A stretch of DNA of 64,000 bases, taken from NCBI GenBank assembly GCA_910585155.1, contig CAJUEC010000011.1, forward strand, positions 1 through 64,000, in the 5' to 3' direction. The position numbers and the translations under genes were made by a program. The stretch is from an uncultured Oscillospiraceae bacterium (GTDB lineage: Bacteria > Bacillota > Clostridia > Oscillospirales > Oscillospiraceae). The notes beneath the pieces are model-generated. The model did no database searches. It saw only the letters and a list, made by a program, of their open reading frames with translations, and was not told where the DNA came from. How positions within the stretch are numbered: the first letter of the stretch is position 1; every line of letters starts with the position of its first letter. Positions 7,794-17,381 of the stretch are shown piece by piece.

Positions 7794-8705
7794 ATGGGAC
7801 TGGTGCTGAAAATCCTTAAAATTGTGGGGATCATCCTCTTGATCCTGGTTGTGCTGATCGCGGCTCTTTTGATCTGCCTGTCTATGAAGCCCTTCGTTCC
7901 AGACAACTACACAAAAACCGTGGGCACAGGCGGCGAGATTGAGGCCAAATACTTAACTATGGGCGCCCACGAGGTGAAGTACGCCGAAGCGGAGGCCCCC
8001 GGAGATTGGAAAAAGTTTGAGGCGTTCTACCCTGCCGACTTGGAAACAGAAGCGAACACCTATCCCGTGGTGGTGTTCGCCAACGGTACCGGAGTCGCCG
8101 CCTCCAAGTACAAGGCGCTGTTCAGGCACCTGGCCTCCTGGGGCTTTATTGTGCTGGGCAACGAGGACCCCAGCACCTGCACCGGGGCCTCCGCCGAGGC
8201 CACCCTGGCATGGCTGTTGGAGCAGAACGACGACCCGGACAGCGTGTTTTATCAGAAGGTGGACACAGAACATATCGGTATATCCGGGCACTCTCAGGGC
8301 GGCGTGGCGGTGTTCAACGCAGTCAGTGAGCAGCCCCACGGTGGGCTGTACACCTGCGCCGTCAGCCTGTCCCCCACTGAGTGGGCGCTGGCGATGGCCA
8401 TTGGGCTGGACTATGACCCCGGCAAAATGACCATCCCGACCCTGATCCTGGCCGCCCCGGAAAACGACGTGATCACCCCGGACGGGGTGAAGGGCCTCGC
8501 CGACGCGATACCCGCCGGCACCGTCAGGGCTTTGCGTCCCGGCATGGATCACGGGAGGATGCTGTATTCCGCCGACGGCTATGTGACCGCCTGGTTCATG
8601 TGGCAGCTCCAGGGCGACCAGAACGCCGCGAAGGCGTTCGTGGGGGAGAGCCCTGAAATTTTGAACAACCCGATGTACCAGGATGTGGCTGTCGATCTCG
8701 AATGA
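7794..8705 (+). CDS. Membrane-anchored alpha/beta hydrolase (cutinase/PET-hydrolase-like fold)
   Basis: A 303-residue protein with one N-terminal membrane helix (residues 6-28) and an extracytoplasmic alpha/beta hydrolase domain. The nucleophile elbow GHSQGG holds Ser167; an Asp in APENDVITPDG and the His in MDHGRM complete a plausible triad. VVFANGTG is a good oxyanion-loop candidate. The layout resembles the dienelactone-hydrolase/polyester-hydrolase family, but the substrate is unknown. It starts 14 nt after the decayed hydrolase and is probably the surviving member of that TetR-controlled operon. Confidence 0.78.
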   Translation: MGLVLKILKIVGIILLILVVLIAALLICLSMKPFVPDNYTKTVGTGGEIEAKYLTMGAHEVKYAEAEAPGDWKKFEAFYPADLETEANTYPVVVFANGTGVAASKYKALFRHLASWGFIVLGNEDPSTCTGASAEATLAWLLEQNDDPDSVFYQKVDTEHIGISGHSQGGVAVFNAVSEQPHGGLYTCAVSLSPTEWALAMAIGLDYDPGKMTIPTLILAAPENDVITPDGVKGLADAIPAGTVRALRPGMDHGRMLYSADGYVTAWFMWQLQGDQNAAKAFVGESPEILNNPMYQDVAVDLE

Positions 8706-8752
8706 ATGGAGTGTGCTTGCCCTGATGATTGATCTGCATCCGCTCCCAAAAC

Positions 8753-8790
8753 AGCGGCCGGACAGGATCTCCCGATCCTGTCCGGCCGCT
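8753..8790. terminator. Bidirectional terminator
   Basis: A perfect 17-bp stem (AGCGGCCGGACAGGATC with its complement) and TCCC loop separates convergent genes. Confidence 0.8.
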
Positions 8791-8825
8791 TTGCGCTATG
8801 CCATTGAAAGGCCGTGCCTGCCGTC

Positions 8826-11800
8826 TCAGCCGCCGTCCCGCGACTGAATCACGATCTCCCCGCCCCGGCCCAGCTGGCGGCGCTTCCGGCCCAGGGCAAT
8901 CCCCCAGACCGTCAGCCCCACCGCCGCCGCGCAGTCAAAGGCGATCAGGCCTACCACCCAGAGGGGCGCCCGGTAGCCCGTGATCTCGCCGTTCATGGCG
9001 TTGGAGTTCACAAAGGCGAAGAGGGTGTTCTTCACATTCTGCCGCAGGATGCACACGTCCGCCGTGGAGGACTCGTCGCACCAGCTCTCCGGCAGGGTGG
9101 CCAGGTTCAGATCGCCCCCCGCGTAGGCCATTTGGCGGGCGTTCATGTAGGCCGGTATGGTGTTGAAATCACACAGCACCGTGCCCTGGAAGCCCCACTC
9201 GCCGCGCAGAATCTCGGTGCACAGGCGGTAGTCCCCGCCGGTCCAGCGGGTGCCGATTCGGTTGAAGGAGGTCATAACCGCCGCCGTGTGCCCCTCCTTG
9301 ACCGCCAGCTCGAAGGGCCGCAGGAAGATTTCCCGCAGCGCCTGCTCCGTCATCCAGGAGCTGTCGCCGCTGATGGAGCGGTGCGTCTCCTGCTCATTGG
9401 CGGCAAAGTGCTTGACGAAGGTCACCACACCCTTGGAGTTGCAGCCTCTGATCTGAGCCGCCGCGATTTTTCCGGAGAGTATTCCATCCTCTGAATAATA
9501 CTCAAAATTTCGGCCGCCGAAGGGGCTGCGGTGGATATTGACGCCGGGGGCATACCAGCCGGTATACGGGGTCTTGTCCCCCTTCTCGTTGCCCACGATG
9601 CCCTCATCCCCCACCATCGCGCCAAAGCGCTCCGCCAGCTCCTGGTTCCAGGTGGTGGCCACCAGGGTCTGCGTGCAGTAGGAGCAGGTGTCATAAAAGC
9701 GGGTCTGATCCATGAAGCACGCCCAGCCCACCGGTCCGTCGGAGCAGTTGATCCGGTTCAGCCCCATGCTGCCTGCGGCCTCGATGTGATAGGCCGCGTA
9801 ATTGTAAATCTGAATCAGCTCGGCCACCGGCGCCTGATCCAAAAGCAGCTCCCAGCGGGGGTCGCCGTAATCCGCCGCGGGCACGCCGTCGCCGTCCCCG
9901 TCCATCAGCTCCCCGCTCTCCTGGTACAGCAGGTCCCGCAGGGTCAGCCCGTTGGCCTCTTCGGAATAGGGCATTTCCACGCCGGAAAAATCGGTGGGAT
10001 TGTTGTGGGATTTGTCGCTCAGCCACTCCAGCAGCTGCTTGTCTCCCATCCGCTCCGCCTCGGTGGGGGTGTCGGGGAAGGTGCCCGCCCAGTCGCTCCG
10101 GGACAGCACCGTCTCCAGCGAGGTGTCCGCGTCAAACCGGGGATCCTCACAGTCTGTAAAGCGGTTGACCACGTCGTAGGTCCCCGTCACCGTGTCCTTC
10201 TGGTACAGGATGTCCTCCCCCACGGTGAAGGGGATGGAAAACTCCCGCCGGTGGGCGTCCCGCATGACGTACAGCGCATACTCTCCCCCCTCCAGCTCAA
10301 AGCCCCGGTTTCCGTTCCCATTGGCGTCCCGGTAGTCGTAGGAGGCCAGATAATAGGGGTCGAAGCTCAGCTCCACCGTCTCCGACTGGCCGGGCTCCAG
10401 CAGCTGAGTCTTGGCGAAATCCATCAGGGCGATCTCCGGCTTCTCAATGCCGCCGGGGGTGTAGGGCGCGTGGCCGTAGAGCTGAACCACCTCCTTGCCA
10501 GGCACATCGCCGGTGTTGGTGACCTTGACCTTCACGCAATACACCTGGCCCTGCTCCACCGCCTTGTCCTGGATGGAGGAGGCGTCCTCCAGCTCCCAGC
10601 TGAAGGTAGTGTAGCTCAGCCCGTAGCCGAAGGGGTAGATCACGTTCTCCTGATACCATGCCTCGTCCTCCACCCCCCGGGTCTCGTAGTACTTGTAGCC
10701 GACGTATACCCCCTCCTCGTAGTCTACGAAGTAGTAGGGCACCGCGGGCTGGTCGTTTTCGGACACGTCAAAGACATACTGGTCGCCGCCGGGTACGCCG
10801 TTCTTGGCGGTGATGCGGTTGTCGGCGAAGTTGGGCCAGGTGGGGTCGGCCTTGAAATCCGCCGCATAGGTGTCTGCCAGCTTGCCGGAGGGGTTGACCG
10901 CGCCGCTGAGGATGTTGGCCAGGGCCCGGGTGCCCGTCTCCCCGGGGAAGCCCATCCAGATGGCGGCGTCGATCTTGGCCGGGTCGATGGCGTAGCCCTT
11001 CCGGGTCACATAGCCGGAGTCCTCCTTCAAAAAGCCCAGCTCCAGCGCCTGGCCGCTGTTGACCACCACAATCACCCGCTGGAAGCCCGCCTCGCACACC
11101 GCCGTCAGCAGATCCTCCTCGTTCTGATCCAGCTGGAGGAAGTGGTCGTCCTCATTGCGGTAGCCGGTGGAGCCCACCATGGTGCGGGGCAGGTCGAAGC
11201 CCTCGCCGCCGATGCGGGTGATCACCACAATGGCCGCGTCCTTGTAATCCTGATAGCTGGCGGTGACGGCGTCGGTGTACATGGACTGCGGGGTCTCCGC
11301 CGTGGAGAGGATCACGGTATCGCCGCTGTCCAGATTCTTGCTGTTCCCCTTGCGCTGGGGGCCGGACTGCTCCTCGCTGTCGTAAAACGCCTTCAGGGTG
11401 GGGTTGCACTCGAAGCCCGCCTCAGCCAGCGCGGTGTACAGGTCCACCACGTTGCTGGTGTTGGCCCCGCCGCTGCCGCTGCCGCCATAGGCCAGGTTCA
11501 CGCTGTTCTTGCCGAACACGCTCACCCGCGCCGGGGCGGCCATGGGCAGCGCGCCGTTGTTGTTCTTCAGCAGCACCATGCCCTCCTCGCACAGCTCCTG
11601 GTTCAGGGCCCGGGCCGCCTCATACACCTCCGCCTTGCCGGCGTAGTCGGAGAAGTAGAAGCCCTCCTTCCCCTCGGCGAACACCGCCCGGGGGCCGCCG
11701 CCGGGCATGACGGTGTTCAGCAGCTCATAAAGCTGCTTGACGCCCAGGGTGAGGGACGTGGCCAGGGTGCACACCACTAGAAGAAGGGCCGTGACCACCA

Positions 11801-11843
11801 GCCAGATCCGCGAGGGGACGTGTTTCCAGATCCGCTTCAACAT
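8826..11843 (-). CDS. Circularly permuted GH3 glycosidase, membrane-anchored at both ends (GH3-1)
   Basis: A 1005-residue protein. A membrane helix (residues 13-35) is followed by the GH3 second (alpha/beta sandwich) domain, with EEGMVLLKNNNGALP, GEGFD and NILSGAVNPSGKLADTY. A fibronectin-III-like domain comes next (KVTNTGDVPGKEVVQLY). The catalytic TIM-barrel domain then stands at the C-terminal side, with HRSPFGGRNFEYYSEDG, VKHFAANEQETHR and nucleophile Asp892 in VLCDF. A second membrane helix and a basic tail close the protein. Most GH3s have the barrel first; the reversed order is known from some Ruminococcus and Butyrivibrio beta-glucosidases. It starts 12 nt after the B-repeat lipoprotein gene. 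Confidence 0.88.
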   Translation of the reverse strand: MLKRIWKHVPSRIWLVVTALLLVVCTLATSLTLGVKQLYELLNTVMPGGGPRAVFAEGKEGFYFSDYAGKAEVYEAARALNQELCEEGMVLLKNNNGALPMAAPARVSVFGKNSVNLAYGGSGSGGANTSNVVDLYTALAEAGFECNPTLKAFYDSEEQSGPQRKGNSKNLDSGDTVILSTAETPQSMYTDAVTASYQDYKDAAIVVITRIGGEGFDLPRTMVGSTGYRNEDDHFLQLDQNEEDLLTAVCEAGFQRVIVVVNSGQALELGFLKEDSGYVTRKGYAIDPAKIDAAIWMGFPGETGTRALANILSGAVNPSGKLADTYAADFKADPTWPNFADNRITAKNGVPGGDQYVFDVSENDQPAVPYYFVDYEEGVYVGYKYYETRGVEDEAWYQENVIYPFGYGLSYTTFSWELEDASSIQDKAVEQGQVYCVKVKVTNTGDVPGKEVVQLYGHAPYTPGGIEKPEIALMDFAKTQLLEPGQSETVELSFDPYYLASYDYRDANGNGNRGFELEGGEYALYVMRDAHRREFSIPFTVGEDILYQKDTVTGTYDVVNRFTDCEDPRFDADTSLETVLSRSDWAGTFPDTPTEAERMGDKQLLEWLSDKSHNNPTDFSGVEMPYSEEANGLTLRDLLYQESGELMDGDGDGVPAADYGDPRWELLLDQAPVAELIQIYNYAAYHIEAAGSMGLNRINCSDGPVGWACFMDQTRFYDTCSYCTQTLVATTWNQELAERFGAMVGDEGIVGNEKGDKTPYTGWYAPGVNIHRSPFGGRNFEYYSEDGILSGKIAAAQIRGCNSKGVVTFVKHFAANEQETHRSISGDSSWMTEQALREIFLRPFELAVKEGHTAAVMTSFNRIGTRWTGGDYRLCTEILRGEWGFQGTVLCDFNTIPAYMNARQMAYAGGDLNLATLPESWCDESSTADVCILRQNVKNTLFAFVNSNAMNGEITGYRAPLWVVGLIAFDCAAAVGLTVWGIALGRKRRQLGRGGEIVIQSRDGG

Positions 11844-11855
11844 GGAGTCCCCCTA

Positions 11856-13238
11856 TCAATAGTTTTTCTTGGGCAGGCCCAGCTGGGCGGCCCAGTCCAG
11901 CACGGCCTCCGTCTCGATTTTGATGCAGTCCACCAGGGGTGCCTTGGCCAGCATGGTGGTGCCGCCCATAGCCTCGTCGTTCATGGTGACGACGCTGAAC
12001 ACGTTCATGCCCTCCTTCAGCTGGGCGTTCTCCACCACCACATAGTCGGCGAAGGGCAGGGCGTTGACGCTGCCCACGTCGTCGGAGGAGCCGGTGGGAA
12101 CGCCGGTGAAGCTGATGGTACCGTAATCCAGGTCCACGCCGTTCAGGCTCATCTTGTAGGACTGGGGATCGATATCAAAGTCGCGCAGCTCGGCGGACAG
12201 GCTGATGACGATGGTGGCGTCGCTGACCGCCGTGTCGCTGTTGAACTGGAACTCCAGGCCGCAGCCAACCTCGTACTGGTAGCCCACAAACCGGTTGTTG
12301 CTGGCGCCCAGCTTCTCATCCAGCTGGATCATGCCGGGGCCCCCGGCGGTGCCGGACAGGCCCGGGCCGGACTTTCCGTTGAGATTGGTGTCCTCCGCCT
12401 CGAACACGTACCAGTTCCGGCCGGACACGGTCTTGGTCCATTTGGCATAGATTGTGATCTCCTGGGTGATGACGGTGCTGAAGTCAAACTCCGCGGCGCC
12501 CTCCGGGTCCGCGTACCAGCCGTCAAAGGCGTAGCCCTTCCGCTCCGGGTCCACCGAGGGCCGCACCGCCTGGCCGCCCTCCTGCACCTTCTGGGGCGCG
12601 GCCTCCACGGCCCCGGCATAGTTGCTGTCAAACAGCACATCGTAGTATGCGGAATCCTCCAGCCACTTGGCATAGACGGTGACGTCGCCGGTGATGGGGG
12701 CGTCAAAGTCGAACAGGGCGGTGAGGCTGGCGTCGGCGTACCAGTTGTCGAACACCCGGTCCTCCCGGACGGGGTCCGCCGGGCGCTCCACCTTCTCGTC
12801 CTTGCGGACTCCGGCGGTGGTGGTCTGGCCGTCATAGCCCAGATCAAAGGTGACGGTGCACAGCACCTGGGACACCGTCACGTCAAAGCGGGTGCTTTTG
12901 CCGCCAAAGCGGACGGTAACCGTCTTTGTCTCGGAGGCCGCATTGGCGTCGTTCACCGCGATGCTCACCTCGGACAGGCTGACCTCGCTGTCCGTCATGT
13001 CCCGGGTCTCGGTGGAGCCGTCGGCGTAGGTAATGGTGATCTCGCCGCCCTGGGCGGAAAAGGTCTCTCCCACGGCATACTCGGTCTTGTCCGGCTCCTT
13101 GGACACGGCGATGGAGGACACCTCCTTCCCGCCGCTCTGGACGGGAGAGGAGGGACTGTCCTGCGCTGGGCCGCAGCCCGCCAAAAGTGCGCACATGACC
13201 AGCACAGCCGCCAGCACGCTCCATAGTTTTTTCTTCAT
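11856..13238 (-). CDS. Surface lipoprotein with Ig-like domain, two InlB-type B repeats and a carbohydrate-binding-like tail
   Basis: A 460-residue lipoprotein (lipobox LLAGC). Residues 45-130 form a bacterial Ig-like domain (YAVGETFSAQGGEITITYADG). Two Listeria-Bacteroides B repeats follow, each ending in YAKW (FDNWYADASLTALFDF; FDGWYADPEGAAEFDF). Residues about 290-445 start YVFEAEDTNLNG and look like a CBM6/35-type beta-sandwich, often found in glycan binding. It lies between the two GH3 genes of module A and is probably their substrate-binding partner on the outer face of the membrane. The ligand is not evident. Confidence 0.75.
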   Translation of the reverse strand: MKKKLWSVLAAVLVMCALLAGCGPAQDSPSSPVQSGGKEVSSIAVSKEPDKTEYAVGETFSAQGGEITITYADGSTETRDMTDSEVSLSEVSIAVNDANAASETKTVTVRFGGKSTRFDVTVSQVLCTVTFDLGYDGQTTTAGVRKDEKVERPADPVREDRVFDNWYADASLTALFDFDAPITGDVTVYAKWLEDSAYYDVLFDSNYAGAVEAAPQKVQEGGQAVRPSVDPERKGYAFDGWYADPEGAAEFDFSTVITQEITIYAKWTKTVSGRNWYVFEAEDTNLNGKSGPGLSGTAGGPGMIQLDEKLGASNNRFVGYQYEVGCGLEFQFNSDTAVSDATIVISLSAELRDFDIDPQSYKMSLNGVDLDYGTISFTGVPTGSSDDVGSVNALPFADYVVVENAQLKEGMNVFSVVTMNDEAMGGTTMLAKAPLVDCIKIETEAVLDWAAQLGLPKKNY

Positions 13239-13263
13239 GGTGCCTCAAACCTCCTGTGTAATG

Positions 13264-13309
13264 CGCGGGGGCCGGTCCTGACCGTCGGTTTGTCAAGTCC
13301 GGCCCCCGC
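13264..13309 (-). other. Intercistronic hairpin
   Basis: GCGGGGGCCGG pairs with CCGGCCCCCGC in the 117-bp gap between GH3-2 and the lipoprotein gene. No T-tract follows, so it looks like an RNA-stabilising or attenuating element rather than a full terminator. Confidence 0.5.
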
Positions 13310-13355
13310 AGCTGATATCTCTCTGGGAAACGCGGCGGGCTGTCCCGCCCTCAGG

Positions 13356-16300
13356 TCACTGGACCTGGAAGGTGACGGTCTGGGTGTACTCGGTCATGGT
13401 GGTGCCGCTGGCCCGCATCCAGGGGTTGGTGCCCTTGGAGACGTGGGGCACCCGGATGGTGATGGTCACCTCATAGTCGCCGGGGGCGGAGGGAGTTCCG
13501 GTGATCCGGGCGGCGGTGTTGACCTCATAGGCGCCGCGGTTGGCCCAGCCCTCCTCCATGGTGGTGATCTTCTCCACGCTCAGCCCCTCGGGCAGGCCGG
13601 TGACCTCCACACTGTAGATGCTGCTGCCGGCCTCGTCATAGCTCAGGTCGCCCAGGGTCACAATATCGGCGGCGGACTTGTCCTCATCCCGGTGATACCA
13701 GGAGCCATCCGCGGCGAAATAGGCGTTCATAATCCGGCGGTTGGAGCTGTTGACAATGGGCAGCTGGCTGCCGTAGGTGAGGGTGTCGGCCTGCACCGTG
13801 GCGTCATAGCCCTGACCGGCCTTGAGGGTGACCACCTGGCCGTCGGTGAGATTCTCCCCATCCAGGGTGATGTCGCTCTGGACGGAGAAGCGGAACAGGA
13901 CTTTCATGTTCTTCACCCAGGTGTCTGCGGTGAAGGTGGCGGAGACCTGGTCGGCGGGCACCCGCTCGGGCGGAGCGGCCTCGCCGTCCTCCCCGCCGCC
14001 CTCCTGGGCCGCGGGCACGCCGGTGAGATCTCCGGTGGGCACGCCGGACAGAATGCCGCTCTGGGGGTCATAGCTCATGCCGTCGGGCCAGGCCACATCC
14101 TCGGCAAAGGTGAACACAACGTCGTTGGTCTCGGGCAGGCCCAGCTTCACCGCGTTGTAAATGCCCTTGGTCAGCACCACGTCCACCACCTCGCCGTCGC
14201 CCAGCATACTGAAGCCGTTGTTGTTGACGGCGGAATTGGCCATGGTCTGGAGCAGGCGCTGGGCGCACTTGCGCACCGCGAAATAGTGGGTGGGGGAGAG
14301 CATGGTGCCCACGCCGGCGTTGTAGCCCTGGTACTCCTCGGCGCTGGCGGCCACCCGGACGCAATTGGCGTCGGCGTCCCACCAGCCCCGCTCCAGCGCG
14401 CAGGAGGGGAAGCTGGAATCAGAGGTGAGCAGCTCGTCGTCGCCGCCGCGGACCATCAGGTTGGCGGGGACAAACTGCTTGGCCCAGGCGTCGGACTCGG
14501 TGGAGCCCTTGAAATCCCACTCCTGGTTGAGCAGCAGCTCATGGGTGGCGTAGTTGGTGGTCTGGGTCCACTTGCCGATGCGGTTGAACGCGGTCATCAT
14601 GCCGATGGTCCCGCCGTACTTCACGATGTACTCAAAGGCCTTGGCGTGGTTCTCCCGCAGGCACTGCTCGGTGGCCCAGGTGAACACCCCGCCGTAGTCG
14701 GCGCGGTAGGTCTCCTGGTCATTGCTGAAGAAATGCTTGAAGTGGGCGATGATGCCCTTGGAGGTGACGCCGGCGGCCACGTTGGCGCCGATGAGGCCGC
14801 CCATCACGCCGTCCTCGCTGTAATACTCGAAGTTACGGCCGGAGAAGGGGCTGCGGTGGGTGTCCGCGCCCGCGCCGCGCCAGCCCCTCGCGCCGTTGAG
14901 CAGCAGCAGGTTGCCCACCATGCGCCCGGTCTCCAGGGCCAGCTCCTGGTTGTAGGTGCCCGCCAGGATGGGGTTGGAGGGGAACTGGATCCCGCCGGCG
15001 TTGATGGGGCCGTCGGGGTCGCTGTAGGTGTAGGTGGGGGCGGGCGTGGTGCCGCCTCTGGGGACGCTGTAGGAAATGGGGCCCATCCGCTCCACCACGT
15101 TGTCCGGGTTGGCGGGCAGGGCGCACAGCTCCTCCCAGGTGAACTGGTTCATGAACTCCTCCCACTTCTGGGAGTCGGCGTCGGTGGCCAGAACCACCTC
15201 ATTGTTCTCGTTGATGGTGGGCTCGTTGTAGGGGACGCCCGCCATGTCGGCCAGGGTGATGGCCAGCGGCTCGTCGTCGGAGGTAGCCTGATTCCAGCCG
15301 GAGGGCAGCTTGTCCACGTACCAGGGGTCGGTCTCCTTGTCCTGGTAGCTGTAGTACTCGGCCTGGGACTCGTAATCCGCCAGGGTGGCGTCGTCCAGGG
15401 TCCGATCGGCCAGGCTGGCGGGGGCAGGCTGCTTCAGGCCGTCGGCCCGGCTGATCATGTTGTTCAGCAGGGAGTCGTTCACCGAGGCAAAGGAGCCGGT
15501 GAACACGGGCTTGATCTCCCGGCCGGTGACCAGGTCGGTTTTGCACTGGATGCCCTCGGCCACGGTGCGGGTGACGCTGTCCACAATCTCGTGGGAGTCG
15601 CGGTTGATGGACACGATGTAGTCCCCCGCCTCCAGCTCATAGCCGAAAAAGTCGTTGCCGTTAGCGTCGTTCCAGTCGAAGGAGGCCATGTCCTGGGCCA
15701 CAAAGGTGACGGTCACGGTCTCGGACTGGCCGGGCTGGAGCAGACCGGTCTTGGCAAAGCCCGCCAGATTGGCGGCGGCCTTCTCAATGCCGCCGGGGGT
15801 ATAGGGCGGGTTGAAGTAGACCTGGACCACGTCCTTGCCCGGGACGCTGCCGGTGTTGGTGACCTTCACCCGCATGGTCACGGTCTCGTTCGGAGCGGAG
15901 ATGGTCCCGGTGGACTCCACGCCGTCCAGCTCCCACTGGAAGCTGGTGTAGGACAGGCCGTAGCCGAAGGGATAGAGCACATTCTCATAGGCCGCGTCCT
16001 TGGCGCCCTCCTCCGCGTCGGCGTAGAGGGTCTCATAGTACTTGTAGCCCAGATAGATGCCCTCCCGGTACTCCAGATTGGCAAACTTGGTGGGGTTGCC
16101 GTTCTTATCGTAGTACAGGGTGTCCAGCCGGCTGCCGTCATCGGCCTTGTTCTGGGTGTTCAGGCCGAAGTTGGTGAAGGTGGGGGCCTTGGTGAAGTCC
16201 TTCTCCCACAGGTCCACCGTGTGGCCGGAGGGGTTGATCTCGCCGGTGAGGATACGGGCAATGGCGGTGGTGCCGTCCTCTCCAACGCCGCCCACCCAGA

Positions 16301-17141
16301 GGATGGCGTCCACGCCCATGTTGCTGTCCGTCTTGGGCTCGGCCAGCTCGGGGATCTGCATGATGTTGGACGAGTTGATCAGCACGATGACCTTGGAGAA
16401 GTGCTCCTTGGCGTGCATGACCAGGGCCCGCTCGTTGTCGTCCAGCATGAGCTGGTGGTCGTCCTCGTTGGCGTGGCCGGGCACATTGTTGGTGGACAGG
16501 TCGTAGTTCTCGGCGCCGGTCCGGGAGAATGTGAGGATGGCCGCGTCGTTGTAGGAGGCATAGGTGTTGGTGATGGCCGGGCCGTAGCTGTCCATGCCCA
16601 GCTCATACACCCGGTCCTCCACCATCTGGCTCACCTCTCTGGTGTAGAGCTCCACGGTTTTGGGGTTGACCGAGAAGCCCTCGGCCTCCAGGGCCTCGCC
16701 CAGCAGGTTGCTGATGGCGCTGCCGCCGCCCGCGCCGGAGCCGAAGCCGCTGCGGATCATCCGGGCGGTGCGGATGCCCAGCAGAGTGACGTTGGTCTCG
16801 GAGCCGGCCAGGGGGAGGGCGTTGTTCTCATTCTTCAGCAGGGTGATGCCCTCGCCGGCGATCTCCACCGCCAGGGCGTGGGCCGCCGCCTGGGCCTCCT
16901 CCAGCGTGGAGTAGTCCGCGTAGAACTTCCCGCCGTACTGATAGTTTCCGTTGGTGCCCTGGCTGGTGAACACGCCCTCCTCCACCTTGTCGGGGCCGTC
17001 GGGCTGATTGTCGCCGCCGGTCTGGCTCACCGCCGCGGAGGGGTCCTGGGAGGCCTCCGCCGCCGGGTCGCAGGCCGACAGCGCCAGGGACATCAGCATA
17101 CACAGGGCCAGTAAAAGACATACTCGTTTTTTCTTCCTCAT
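13356..17141 (-). CDS. Circularly permuted GH3 glycosidase lipoprotein with Ig-like tail (GH3-2)
   Basis: A 1261-residue lipoprotein (lipobox ALSAC). The ATG at 17141 follows AAAAGGAGA; the longer frame to 17201 lacks a site. Order: GH3 alpha/beta domain (GEGITLLKNENNALPL, RILTGEINPSGHTVDLW), fibronectin-III-like domain (VKVTNTGSVPGKDVVQVY), then the barrel (HRSPFSGRNFEYYSEDG, KHFFSNDQETYRADY) with likely nucleophile Asp884 in STESDAW. About 280 extra residues at the C-terminus look like Ig-type or putative-Ig modules (VTGLPEGLS, ITGTPSAPGDYEVTITI). Where GH3-1 has GEGFD, this protein has GAENYD, so the acid/base may differ. It is the first gene of the module A hydrolase operon. Confidence 0.86.
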   Translation of the reverse strand: MRKKKRVCLLLALCMLMSLALSACDPAAEASQDPSAAVSQTGGDNQPDGPDKVEEGVFTSQGTNGNYQYGGKFYADYSTLEEAQAAAHALAVEIAGEGITLLKNENNALPLAGSETNVTLLGIRTARMIRSGFGSGAGGGSAISNLLGEALEAEGFSVNPKTVELYTREVSQMVEDRVYELGMDSYGPAITNTYASYNDAAILTFSRTGAENYDLSTNNVPGHANEDDHQLMLDDNERALVMHAKEHFSKVIVLINSSNIMQIPELAEPKTDSNMGVDAILWVGGVGEDGTTAIARILTGEINPSGHTVDLWEKDFTKAPTFTNFGLNTQNKADDGSRLDTLYYDKNGNPTKFANLEYREGIYLGYKYYETLYADAEEGAKDAAYENVLYPFGYGLSYTSFQWELDGVESTGTISAPNETVTMRVKVTNTGSVPGKDVVQVYFNPPYTPGGIEKAAANLAGFAKTGLLQPGQSETVTVTFVAQDMASFDWNDANGNDFFGYELEAGDYIVSINRDSHEIVDSVTRTVAEGIQCKTDLVTGREIKPVFTGSFASVNDSLLNNMISRADGLKQPAPASLADRTLDDATLADYESQAEYYSYQDKETDPWYVDKLPSGWNQATSDDEPLAITLADMAGVPYNEPTINENNEVVLATDADSQKWEEFMNQFTWEELCALPANPDNVVERMGPISYSVPRGGTTPAPTYTYSDPDGPINAGGIQFPSNPILAGTYNQELALETGRMVGNLLLLNGARGWRGAGADTHRSPFSGRNFEYYSEDGVMGGLIGANVAAGVTSKGIIAHFKHFFSNDQETYRADYGGVFTWATEQCLRENHAKAFEYIVKYGGTIGMMTAFNRIGKWTQTTNYATHELLLNQEWDFKGSTESDAWAKQFVPANLMVRGGDDELLTSDSSFPSCALERGWWDADANCVRVAASAEEYQGYNAGVGTMLSPTHYFAVRKCAQRLLQTMANSAVNNNGFSMLGDGEVVDVVLTKGIYNAVKLGLPETNDVVFTFAEDVAWPDGMSYDPQSGILSGVPTGDLTGVPAAQEGGGEDGEAAPPERVPADQVSATFTADTWVKNMKVLFRFSVQSDITLDGENLTDGQVVTLKAGQGYDATVQADTLTYGSQLPIVNSSNRRIMNAYFAADGSWYHRDEDKSAADIVTLGDLSYDEAGSSIYSVEVTGLPEGLSVEKITTMEEGWANRGAYEVNTAARITGTPSAPGDYEVTITIRVPHVSKGTNPWMRASGTTMTEYTQTVTFQVQ

Positions 17142-17191
17142 CCCACATTCTCCTTTTCTTTTTTGTGCAGACCGCCATTTCTGCTGAAAAG

Positions 17192-17252
17192 ATTTTATCA
17201 AAAACTGTCGTATTCAGACGAAAAATCCCGTGATTTGAGATATGCTTCCCGC
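17192..17252 (-). promoter_or_regulatory. Candidate promoter of the module A GH3 operon with 21-bp-spaced repeats
   Basis: TAAAAT (minus strand, 17192-17197) is a possible -10 with no good -35. Upstream, CGGGA occurs twice with 21-bp periodicity (within 17223-17231 and 17244-17252), the spacing used by LytTR regulators, but the GTT core of known boxes is absent. Confidence 0.25.
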
Positions 17253-17322
17253 AAACGGCGGCAGCCCGCCCCATTCCCGTTGCAAAAGCGCAGTTCGCGT
17301 GGCGGCCCGCCCCCTTGGGCGG

Positions 17323-17367
17323 AAAAAACAGCCGGCCCGGGCGCGGCATAACCGCTCCCAGGCCGGC
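17323..17367 (-). terminator. Terminator of the module A two-component operon
   Basis: GCCGGCCTGGG...CCCGGGCCGGC with an inner GCGG/CCGC stem is followed on the minus strand by TGTTTTTT. Confidence 0.8.
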
Positions 17368-17381
17368 GCGTCTGCAAGCCC

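Noticed and set aside
13264..13309. Full terminator inside the module A GH3 operon
   Set aside because: The stem is strong but no T-tract follows on the minus strand, so read-through to the lipoprotein and GH3-1 is likely.
13290..17114. A 1274-codon open frame on the plus strand, antisense to GH3-2, and similar long antisense frames at 9531-11780, 54707-58546, 50939-53347 and 58670-60397
   Set aside because: They mirror GC-rich genes with strong third-position bias, have no ribosome-binding site, and read as low-complexity Gly/Val/His/Leu repeats without any domain.
17192..17252. LytTR boxes for the module A GH3 operon
   Set aside because: The 21-bp periodicity is present, but the repeats lack the GTT core and the spacing to the -10 differs from the other two sites; listed only as a weak candidate.
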